A program made the translations under genes and the position numbers. Positions 11,350 to 21,445 of a stretch of DNA of 64,000 nucleotides are shown here, piece after piece (position 1 is the stretch's first letter; each line of letters begins with the position of its first letter). The notes below the pieces were generated by a model, which had not been told where the DNA came from, did not search any database, and saw only the letters and a program-made list of their open reading frames with translations. Origin of the DNA: Leucocoprinus leucothites (Eukaryota > Basidiomycota > Agaricomycetes > Agaricales > Agaricaceae); contig JAACJO010000004.1 in assembly GCA_013368445.1 (NCBI GenBank), forward strand, positions 372,001-436,000, in the 5' to 3' direction.

Positions 11350-11769
11350 GGAGCAATCCAGATCGCACTGGAAGCGCTTGATCCCCAAAGGCTGAGTTCA
11401 AGCGTGAAGCTAGAGTGAAGTTCGGACGTGTTGTGTGAAGCCATCATTATTTGTTTGTGCGATGGATGCAGGGATAGTTCCGTATCGTCCCGCGCGAACA
11501 TTATGGCAGCAATAGTCAACAGGCGGAGAGTACTTTGATAGTGGCTGCCAGTGTTTTAACGGTTCAAGAATGGGAGTCCTGCGGGGGCGTATTTGGCGAC
11601 TGATTTTCAGCTGATCTTTGTTGAAGGGAAAAGATCGAAGTCAGTTCAATTGAAATCGTGTATTGAATGGATGACAATGCCAAACAGATGCTAAATTAAG
11701 TGCCCTGTGGCCATTTCGGGTCACCCTGATATCAAACCCTCGACTCGGTGGAACTGAACATTGAGCACT
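11350..11769. promoter_or_regulatory. Divergent intergenic region between DUF829 and PPE1
   Basis: About 420 bp separate two start codons that point away from each other, so both promoters must lie here. No clear TATA box was seen. Open frames inside are short. Confidence 0.4.
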
Positions 11770-13561
11770 ATGTCGGATCTTCTACGCTCAGCGATCAGTG
11801 CGCGTATATCCAAACTCCCCCAGGGTTTACCGGTCTATAGTCACGATGAAGACGAAGACGAGGAGGCAGAAGCAGCTGAAACTATTGGCGCCCTTCCAGG
11901 CAGCGGTATGGGCCCCCCTGCAATGCAAGTGTCGAATTCTTTTGACTTCTTTCAGGACTGGTAAAAATCTCATAATTTCAAATCAATTCATAAAGGCCAT
12001 CAAGTCGCTCGGGGCAAAGAACCAAGAAAGCACCCAATCCTGAATTTGCCCCAATATCGGCTTCAGATTATTTCAAGGAAGCAGTTCAAGTGGCCGTCTC
12101 AGCGAGGAATCTCGATGTCCGGTCGTATTACACCCCGCCCAAGTTCGCTGATGGGTCCGTGATGGTCTGCCATCATGGTGCGGGGTACTCTGGTCTCAGT
12201 TTTGCTTGTTTTGCAAAGGAGGTCGTGGACCAGACCAATGGGGAGTGCGGGGTATTGGCGTTAGATGCCCGACGTCACGGTTAGTACGTGGTTATAGGAA
12301 TCAGAACTTTCCAAGATCTGACCTTTTCCCTTTTATTGCCCTTTATAACATGCGTTTTAGGCAAAACCACTTCTTCAGCGGACGATAGCGATCTATCTAT
12401 CGAGGTTCTCGTTGATGACCTATTCGAGTTCCTACAGGTCGTCTTCCCAGACCCGGCCTTAGCTCCGACATTACTGGTGAGTCTTGGATTCTTAACATCC
12501 TTCCCGCGATCATATCTGGGGGCTGACTGATTGTTGCATCCTACTTTTCGGTATGAATAGCTGGTCGGCCACAGTATGGGTGGATCTGTCGTTGTCCAAG
12601 CCTGCCCCAAACTTTTGGAACGGAATTACAAGATCACCGGAGTAGCGGTCCTAGATGTTGTAGAAGGTCCTCTTCTGTTTCTTACACAGTATCATGAATT
12701 CATCTCGTGAATACGGCGTCGACACAAGCGCTTACCTATTTATACAGGCTCAGCCATTGAAGCTCTCCCTCATATGCACAGCCTCTTGAATGCGCGACCA
12801 GAAGGCTTCGATTCCATCGAAGAGGCCGTAGAGTGGCAGTGAGTCCCATTTCAGACAAGCCCCTGAATCCCCCCATTCCTCTAGCCTCGTGTTATACTCA
12901 CTTCTCCCAATACTCATCTTGTTCTGTCGCCTGTATCACTGCACTGTGACATGATTTCTCTGGTTATGGAATGATCTAACTCCGTCCTCTTGATACAGTG
13001 TGACGACCAATACGATTCGGAATCCTATATCCGCTCGAATTTCCATTCCAGTTATCATCCAACGCGACGATACCGCCGTGCATCCATACCAGTGGCGCAC
13101 CCCACTCCGCTCGACAGCACCGTATTGGCAAAGTACGTTCTTCATCTAATCTCATTTCATCAACACGAGTCGAAGGACTGAGGCCTGCCTTCCTAAGGCT
13201 GGTTCATAGGACTTTCAAACAAGTTCCTCGCAGCCCGCTCGGCCCGACTGCTAGTGCTCGCGGGAACAGATCGCCTCGACAGAGAACTAATGATAGGCCA
13301 GATGCAAGGCAAATTTCAGCTGGTTGTCGTTCCTGGGACTGGCCATATGATTCAGGAAGTGCGTGCTACGTTTCTTCGAGCTTCAACATGCCAAATGTGG
13401 CCGTTTTCTCGTTATGGGCGTTTTAATGCATCTGCACTACATGGTACTAATGATGGCGGATATGACAGGACGACCCTACCAGATTGGCTGAGATTTTGGT
13501 CGAGTTCTGGCGCCGTAATGAACGTGTCGTAGTAGGCATTAAGAAGGTTGGAGATCTATGA
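11770..13561 (+). CDS. PPE1: Protein phosphatase methylesterase 1 (PP2A demethylase)
   Basis: Removes the methyl ester from the C-terminal leucine of the PP2A catalytic subunit, controlling holoenzyme assembly. Exon 1 starts MSDLLRSAISARISKLPQG and contains an acidic stretch (SHDEDEDEEAEAAET). Later exons encode SVMVCHHGAGYSGLSFACFA (oxyanion region), LALDARRHGKTTS and LLLVGHSMGGSV with the nucleophile serine at about residue 180. LLVLAGTDRLDRELMIGQMQ and VVPGTGHMIQED, with the catalytic histidine, follow. All are diagnostic of PME-1/Ppe1. The frame ends at a TGA at 13559-13561 after RRNERVVVGIKKVGDL. At least six short introns interrupt the gene. The start is the first ATG of that frame (11770). 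Confidence 0.92.
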
Positions 13562-15193
13562 AAGTCGTGACCTGATCGCGACTCCTGGAAGAGGATGAAT
13601 GGGCGCTGTTGCTCTGTCAAGCTCTTTATAGATGATTTTTGTACACAAAATATTTTTGCAAGGATCTTGATTCTATGACCGATCCGTGTGTAACATGAAA
13701 GACCCATGCGCATTATAGCATTAATTTAGTATGAGCACGCGAAAATAAAGCTACTTATTCACGAGCCAACCCAATCGATCGGTTAATTTCCGTTACCTGC
13801 GTCTTTGTCTTTCATGTATGTTTAGTTCTGGTGCTCATATCCACGGCCTTTGGCAACTCCTAATGCCCAAGTCGCTCAGCCAAGCCATCAAAGGCGTCTC
13901 GAGTCTGAAAGATGATTTAGAGCCCCTCCAGTTCCCTGTATTCCAACAGAATTCAATATGATGGTAAATGCATGGTTTCTCCTGGGTAACCATCATGCAT
14001 CTGCCAGCTTCCTCATCAATGAATAAGGGTATAACATGGAGAGTGCTGTTTCTTGATTGCTTTGCTTTGTTCAAGCAGGAGTTGTGGCGGTACCACGCCC
14101 CTTTAACAAAAGCCGAGTGGCGACTTCGCTGTTCTGATATTATGCCAACCAAAATCCATGAGCGTCGATGGATTTTTACAGACTCCGTTTAAGATCTTGA
14201 AGTTCTCGTTGTGAGCTTGGCCTCAAGTGCTCCAAAAATGGATGCAGCCTCGTGTTGGCGTTTCTTTTCTCAAGAGAAACGGGAGTGTCCAAGCGCTTTG
14301 TTTTTTGCGTGGAGACTTAACGGAGAACCAGGTAGACCTAGTTCGGGTGCAATGGGTAGGGCCTGCAAGCCTTTCATCTGTGAGAGACCTTCGACCATTA
14401 TAAATTTTGGTTGAGGGATAGCCAGCATTGCTGAGATTTCGATGGCACAACTTGCCAAATACCAGGTGGCGAAGCAGAGGAAAAGCATGCAAATTCCTGC
14501 AAGTAAAAGGACATGTTCTCACAAGTACTGATACGTGTTTTTGTAATTCGTTTCTCGTTGTCACTGATTGTCAACCTGCGTTCCAACTTCCGGTGGAGTC
14601 AAGTAAGAGGAGAAATTCATGCTGAAAGGCTTCTTATAACCTCGTGATCGTGGCGTGCTGTGGCGCGTGATAGCGCGTCAGTGACAGTGACATTCACGAG
14701 GACGACATGGCCCCATCATTCTGATGGTCACAAGGATGAAGTAACGGGTTCATCCCCATGATGTCGAGAGATGCATGCCTCAGCGGAGCATCCAGAAACT
14801 ACTCAAACATTCTCATCTCTCTCCTCAAAAGTTATTTGCGGCCGACTAGAATCCACGCTACGCACACTGACTTTCCGACCATGGAAAGTCGTTCACTCAG
14901 GGAGCTTCTTTTGCGAAGTCTTTGGGTTCGGCGACCCTGAACTATGAACTCGTGACGACCTAGTGGCGACTTCACCTTCGTCGCTTCGCCCACCACGGCC
15001 CAAGCTCGTTGCTTACCACATCGCAATTGGAAGCTGTAGGTTCTGATATCTGACCGACGTGGAAGCTTCTTTTTGCCAGGAGTCGGATAGGCTTACTAAC
15101 TGACTCTCAGCGAAGGCTAGCCGCTATGGCGAAGGTGGTTGGTGCCGATGATAACCCGCTGAGGACTAATCAAGATCACACCCAAAATTCCTC
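13562..15193. other. Intergenic stretch with short unrecognised frames
   Basis: Minus-strand frames near 13835-14152 (including LHVIPLFIDEEAGRCMMVTQ) and 14223-14590 look partly protein-like but match no family I know and do not join cleanly. An inverted repeat CCTCGTGA/TCACGAGG brackets a GC-rich tract near 14640-14700. No gene is called. Confidence 0.35.
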
Positions 15194-15225
15194 GGTTCCA
15201 CACGGCCTTAAAGCCGTGGTACCAC
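15194..15225 (+). promoter_or_regulatory. Paired GGTTCCAC-type element upstream of esterase A
   Basis: GGTTCCAC at 15194 and GGTACCAC at 15218 are separated by a CTTAAAG-containing core, 97 bp before the ATG at 15291. Nearly the same arrangement sits 99 bp before esterase B. This is either a conserved regulatory element or a relic of the duplicated upstream region. Confidence 0.35.
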
Positions 15226-15290
15226 ACGAACAAGACCCAACTTCTTCCAAACCAGCGAGATCGCGCCTCTGGCCTGATTCTCCAACCAAG

Positions 15291-17394
15291 ATGCTGCTCT
15301 CAACCTTTCTGATTCTGGCCACGAGCTTAGCTCTTAACAAGTACTCTTTGATTTCGGCAGCAGACCAGGCCTCGCGAGCCAATGTCATTGACCTGGGCTA
15401 TGCAAAATATCTAGGCAATCGCACGACTACATGGCCCAACACAGTGTCCTACTTGGGATTGCCATACGCGGAACCACCAGTTGGCGATCGCCGCTTCCGG
15501 GCACCACTACCATTGGATACAACGCGACTTGCCAGAGAGTCGCATGGAAAGGTCATCGACGCTAGGTCGTACCCCGACTTGTGTATCCAAGGTGCTCTTT
15601 CCCGAAGTGAATTCACTACTTGGTTTGCCTCATGCACCTTGCTAAACCTTTAACTAGGCGATCACGGCGGTGCCGGGAGTGAAGACTGTTTGAAGGTCAA
15701 TGTCTATACTCCAGCAGGTGTTGAGGCGAATGCCAAACGTAAATGGACAGTTCTGGTTCACTTGGAAACGAAGGATCTGATGAGCTTTAACCAGTTCCTG
15801 TTCTTGTTTATATCCACGGAGGCGGATATGTCTTTGGCAACCCATCCAACTGGCCTTTCGAGCACTGGATTCAACAAAGCCCCAACGTCGTTATAGTCTC
15901 CGTCTACTATCGACTCTCTGGTTTCGGCTTCCTCGCCACACCAGAATTTTCTAGTGGCCAACTCGGTGATCTCAATGCTGGCTTTTTGGATCAGGTTGAG
16001 GCTTTGCGTTGGGTTCAGAAGCACATTAGCAAGTTTGGCGGCGATCCCAACAAAGTGACCATCAATGGGGAGAGTGCTGGCGGAGCATCGATTGAATTGC
16101 ACTTGATTGCAAACGCTGGGAAGGAGGATTTGTTTCACGGGGCGATCGCACAGAGCGTGTACAGAACTCCTTTGCCTACACCTGAGCAACAGCAGGTAAG
16201 CTCTCAGCACGGTTGTCGTTCAAAGTTGATTAAATATAAATATGAATGCTCTAGCCCCTGTTTGACGCCCTTGCTGAGAAAACTGGCTGTGGAACTGGCG
16301 ATTTGGCAGCAAAAATGGCTTGTCTGAGATCTGCTAGTGTTAGCGCGCTCGCTATCGCGCAGGATAATGCCACCGCAACCCTGTATGTATCAGCAATACT
16401 TAGCATCCCAGGAGAAATATTAATGCTCCATCAGCCGGGGATATCATGCCTTCCACCCAGTCGTCGACAAAAAGGTTTTGACTGGTTTCCCTACAAGACT
16501 GATCCAGAACGGTGTTTTCAGGCGGGTTCCACTCGTAGTTGGGTAAGTTTCATTCTAATCTCGTCGTACATATTCGTTGACGATCGATTCATACTCCAGG
16601 GCAACGACTAATGAAACTGTTGCCGGAGGCTCAAGTATCGCCGCTGCTGCTCAAGCATTCGCCCCGTCTGTGAGCGACGAAGGCGTCAATCGTCTTGAAC
16701 AGGTAAATTTATTTTCGGATCTTAGAATACCCTATTCAACTCATTGATCGAAATCCTCATGTTAGGCTTACCCAAGCTCCGCCTTTGCTTCTGAAGATCT
16801 GAGACAACAAACAGTCACAGGTGATTTTTCGCTGAAATGCGCTGTGAGTAAACATTACCCAGGATTTTATACCTTCCTGAAATGTCATTAGCGTACGATC
16901 ATGGCTTCGGCTTGGAATGAAGCACGCGTGAACACTTGGACGTACCGATACAATCAACCTGATCCCGCTGGCGGCAGTACGGCGACAGCCCATGCTGCTG
17001 AGAACTACATGATGTTCCGAGGAACTCATCCAGGGTATGCGAATCCGATCGGCATCATTTACATTCATTGTATCCTGACAATATTTGTAAATTCAGGATA
17101 AACGGAACAACAACGTTCTCGACATTCAATCCCTCCGAAATTGCTTTCTCCGAGGAGCTAATTGCTTACTGGTTGTCCTTTGTCCGCACTCTGAACCCGA
17201 ACACTCACAAGCTCGATCGGGCACCTGCTTGGCCATTGTATAGCGTAGCGAAGAGGAATAGAGTTGTGTTGAATGAGGCACCGGATGGTTCAGATGTTGA
17301 TACTATTAGTGGGAGTCACGGTGAGATTGAGAGTGAGGAGGAGGTGCAGAGATGCTCGGTTGTTGCTGGTTTGGTAGACCAGATGCAGAACTGA
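15291..17394 (+). CDS. Type-B carboxylesterase, array copy A
   Basis: A secreted esterase/lipase of the cholinesterase-like superfamily that hydrolyses carboxylic esters; the substrate is unknown. The start at 15291 gives the signal peptide MLLSTFLILATSLALNKYS; a longer in-frame start at 15126 would bury it. Conserved parts in order: YLGLPYAEPPVGDRRFRAP, SEDCLKVNVYTPAG, HGGGYVFGN (oxyanion hole, 15815), YYRLSGFGFLATPEF, NGESAGG (nucleophile elbow GESAG at 16067-16081), TTNET (candidate acid) and AHAAENYMMF (candidate histidine). The C-terminus is LVDQMQN, with the TGA at 17394. About ten short introns interrupt it. All active-site motifs look intact. First of four tandem copies, it is closest to copy D. 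Confidence 0.9.
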
Positions 17395-18788
17395 TTTAGG
17401 GGTGTACGAGCCTGAATTGATGGTCAAAAAGGACTTTTATTGAACGTTGGAAATGGACCTGTACAATGATATTGGGTTGGAAGAAATATAAGTGTTTGCC
17501 AGTGTAAATCTCCCGTGCTTTTGGAAATTTGTCCAGTGGACGCTTGGTTATGGTGTGCTATCTCCCTTGCATGAGATTGGGGTCCGGGAGCTCCACACAT
17601 GAACGACTTATAGTGGGCTTGGTAGGTAACATGGGACGAAGGAAAGTCGCCTTTTTGCAGATTGGGATACTCGTCGATGAGATGCATTTGTGAGTCGTGG
17701 TTGGGCGACGTGAAAGAGAGCGATGGTGACTGTGTATCACATTCCCATTAAGAACCTGGAGGAGCGCTAACTGGAACTCCCAATGAACCGGGGAGCTGGG
17801 AGCTGCAAGCGATCTTCTACCTTCTAACTGCCAATAGTGCCAGTTTTTCAGCCGTGGTTTGAAGGTACAGGAAAAGCAGATGTGTCTCTGCTGATGTGAC
17901 CACAGCAGTTTCTTTATATTCTATAGCGAGAACATTTAGAGCTTAGGCGACACCAAGAATAAAGTAGGGGCTGTTTCGGTTGGAAAGCTTTGATGGTGAA
18001 AATAACTTGGTGCAACCGCTGAGGAGCATCAGAGAGCCACAGTAAAAGCCGACCTTGTTTCCTCTATGACACGAAACGTTGACCTTCAAAGGCTTCAGAA
18101 GCGCTTCAATACCTTTTCTGTTGTTGTCATCATGAGCGTCATGTGGATGCCTTAATCCGACTCGGACAAGCCGCCAAGCCTGTTAGTTGGGAGTGGGCAG
18201 ACGGTGTCAGGGAAATACTTCAGGCCATCTGATAATGGGATACTCTGTAGCAGGTAACGAATCGATTTTGTGGAAAAAGAGAGGACACATATGACCAAGA
18301 GATCGTGAGTCCAACGGAATTCGTTTAATTTCGAGTAAGAGTTACAAAGGAGTAAGCGAGATCCCAAAAGTCTGGCTTATTGATAGCGCTGATGGCATCA
18401 CGACATTGTCATCAGTCGGAGTTTACGCAGCGGCAGCCTCCTCATCCTAATGATAATCATTACTTGACCATTGATTAACAAAGCCTTTAGGGCTCTGGAG
18501 CTCTTTGGAGTTGGGTGTACGAATGTTCGTCGACGCCCTCGATTCTGGCTCCAGACCATGACAGCACCAATAGTCGGAGAAACCGATATGCTCGGTGGTT
18601 TGTTCGGCATTGAGCTGCGTTGCCTTTTACGACAATCCAGAAGCCGGTTTTATTTCCAGATGCTACGGATTGGCTTCTAAATCCATTGATCAACTTTAGT
18701 GATTAACGTCTAGTATTAGCTATGTCGTAAAGGTGACAGCTGTCCTGAACTCGGTGCCCCATTCTTCCTGTCAAAAGCACAATTCGTC
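17395..18788. other. Spacer between esterase copies A and B
   Basis: No supported gene lies in this 1.4 kb. Short frames on both strands (60-87 codons) are unconvincing, and no esterase fragments were recognised. It contains the 3' flank of A and the upstream region of B, part of which (from about 18700) resembles the region before copy C. Confidence 0.45.
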
Positions 18789-18819
18789 GGTTCCACACGC
18801 TTTAAGGCCTTGGTTCCAC
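18789..18819 (+). promoter_or_regulatory. Paired GGTTCCAC element upstream of esterase B
   Basis: GGTTCCAC occurs at 18789 and again at 18812, around CTTTAAGG, 99 bp before the ATG at 18888. It matches the element before copy A in sequence, spacing and distance to the start codon. It is not preserved before copy C, although the flanking GAACTCGGTGCCC block is. Confidence 0.35.
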
Positions 18820-18887
18820 TCCAGTAAGACGCCTAGCCTCTTCTTTCAAAACTACGTAGGTGGCAGCTCTTGGTTTCGCTCTCCAAG

Positions 18888-21027
18888 ATGCTCTTCGGCA
18901 ACTTCTTCAATCTCGCAACAAACCTAGTCACAAGGCTAGCTTTCTATCAACGCCCTTTTGCTTCCGAGGCAGTCTCGCATGTTTCGCATGGCAATGTCGT
19001 CGACTTGGGATATGCGAGATACCTGGGCAACCAGACGGTTACATGGCCCAACGCTGTAGCCTACCTGGGTTTGCCTTACGCGGAGCCACCATTGGGTGAC
19101 CTTCGTTTCCGGGCTCCAGTTCCTCTGAACACAGCACGCGTTGCGAAAGAGCTGCAAGGCAACGTGGTTGATGCGAGGTACTATCCCGACTTTTGTATCC
19201 AAGGCGCTCATGGCCCAGGTGAATCCGCTTCTTAGTTCATACCATCCGTTCCCGACACTAATTCTATTTCATATAGGTGATCATGGTGGAGCTGGTACTG
19301 AAGACTGTTTGAAAATCAACGTTTACGCTCCGGCAGGAGCTAAAGAGGGTGACGATCGTGAGTGCTCCTTTAGGCCCAAAGAATCGCGATCTTAACGCGC
19401 GTTGTAATAGTTCCCGTTATGGTTTACATGCACGGAGGTGGATATGTCTTCGGCAACCCAGCCAGCTGGCCTTTCGATCACTGGGTTGAACAAAGCCCGA
19501 ACGTCATTGCGGTCATCGTCTACTATCGCCTCAACGGTTTCGGTTTCCTCTCTACTCCGGAATTCGCTACCGGCGAGCATGGTGATTTCAACGTCGGCTT
19601 TTTGGATCAAGTTGAGGGTCTGCGCTGGGTTCAGGACCACATTACCAAGTTTGGTGGTGATCCCGAGAAAGTGACTATTCATGGCGAGAGTGGAGGTGGA
19701 TCAGCGATTGAACTGCACTTGGTTGCGAATAATGGCCAAGAGAACCTGTTCCGAGGTGCCATTGCACAGAGTGTTTACAAAACTCCCCTACCTTTGCCCG
19801 AACAACAGCAGGTGAGTTGGTTGATTCACTCTACTATTCACAGTCAATCTAAGTGCAGTTTTACCTCCTCTAGTCCTTGTTCGAAGCAGTTGTGCAGAAG
19901 GCTGGTTGTGGATCTGGGGATATAAATGCACAAATGACTTGCATGAGGTCTGCCAGTGTTAGTACCCTCGCCATTGCGCAAGATCATGCCACAGCATCTA
20001 CGTATGTATTCTTGTCATCCTTTCTTTGGGCGAGAGGGGTCCTGACCCTTTACCAGTACGGGCTATAATTCTTTCCACCCAGTTATTGATGGGAAGGTTT
20101 TCACCGACTATCCTACACGACTGATCCAGAATGGTCTCTTCAGGAAGGTTCCCCTGATCGTTGGGTATGTGACCATCTTTCCTTCTCTGTATGGTGTTGT
20201 TTTTTTGACGTTGGTTTGATTTCCAGTGCGACGAGTAACGAGACCGACACTGGAGGCGTGGGTATTCCCGCTCACGCCAAGCAATACTTCCCGTCTATCA
20301 GCGAAAAGAGCATTCAACGCCTCGAAGATGTAAGCTAATTCGTATAGCTCGTAAATTGACATTGGTACTAATCAACTATCTACTCTTGTCAGGCTTATCC
20401 ACGCTCAGACTATGCTTCTGAAGGTTTGCGTGAACAAAGGCTCTGCAGTGACTATTCCTTTAGTTGCGCTGTAAGTCCTTTAATGGCTCTGTAGACTGGT
20501 ATGCAAGACTCAAACCCTTCATTAGCGTGCTTTCATGGCTTCTGAATGGAGCAAAGCTGGTATCAACGCCTGGACCTACCGTTACAACCAACCTGATCCC
20601 GCCGATGGTGATGCTGGAGCCTTGCACGGTGCTGAGAACTTCATGATGTTCCGTGGTGTTCACACAAGGTACGTATCACGGTTAGCTTTATCGTCAATGC
20701 ACCTTCTAACCCGAGACCCCGCGATACAGTACCAATGGAACCAAAGCGTTCTCACCACAAAACCCTGTTGAAACCGCTTTCTCTCATGAACTCATCGCCT
20801 ACTGGGTGTCCTTTGCTCGTTCTTTGGATCCTAATGCCCACAAGCTTGATCGCGCACCCGTTTGGCCTTCGTACAGTGCGGAGAAGAGGAATAGGATCGT
20901 GCTGAACGAGGCACCTGCTGGTTCAGATTATCACGCTGTTAGTGGAAGTCATATTGAGGTTGAGAGTGAGACGGATGCGAATAGGTGTTCGCTTATTGCT
21001 AGTATGGTTGAAGAGATGCAGAATTGA
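18888..21027 (+). CDS. Type-B carboxylesterase, array copy B
   Basis: Same family and architecture as copy A. Conserved parts include NVVDLGYARYLGNQTVTWPN, GLPYAEPPLGDLRFRAP, SEDCLKINVYAPAG, MHGGGYVFGN (19431), YYRLNGFGFLSTPEF and a nucleophile elbow GESGG (19683-19697) instead of the usual GESAG. TSNETDTGG and LHGAENFMMF supply the candidate acid and histidine. It ends VEEMQN with a TGA at 21027. The N-terminus (MLFGNFFNLATNLVTRLAFY) has arginines and no acidic residue for the first 26 residues, and lacks a clear hydrophobic signal core. Secretion is therefore less certain than for copies A and D. It is closest to copy C, which starts 419 bp downstream. Confidence 0.88.
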
Positions 21028-21445
21028 TTTAAAAAAGTACGAGCTGGATGTGGGATTTGGGGATGTGATTGGATGTTCGAGGTGGATTTGTAAAAGCATT
21101 TTTTGACTGTTAAAATATGCATCTGGAGTCGATATCTACTCGCTCATAGAAGGACGGTACTGGTACATAGTGACTGTCAATCAAACTTCTTGTTCACATG
21201 ATGCCTTTTGCGACTTTGCAAGTGTTTATTTTATTTTCAGACGCGATGTTATATCTTCTCTGAACCCTTGATTCGACTTATTGATTAACGTATAGCACCA
21301 GTCATGCCGTAATGCCGACTCTTCTGAACTCGGTGCCCATTCTCCCTGTCAAGACCAAATCTCCACTCGAAGCTTCAAGAAAGCGCCCAACCGTTCAACT
21401 TCTCCCTCACCACATCGGTGACACCTCTGGGTTTCGCCAGTCAAA
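21028..21445. promoter_or_regulatory. Short spacer and upstream region of esterase C
   Basis: About 420 bp. The last 150 bp contains GAACTCGGTGCCCATTCT followed by CCCTGTCAA, nearly identical to the region before copy B. It also has a similar TTGATTAACGT block about 40 bp earlier. This shows that the duplication producing B and C included the promoter region. The paired GGTTCCAC element seen before A and B is absent. Confidence 0.4.

Noticed and set aside
14640..14710. GC-rich inverted repeat as a possible transposon end or RNA gene
   Set aside because: Only 8 bp arms, no target-site duplication, no partner element and no known RNA structure.
15126..15290. N-terminal extension of esterase A from an upstream ATG
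   Set aside because: It would place 55 polar residues before a clear signal peptide, and the same region before copy B aligns as non-coding upstream sequence.
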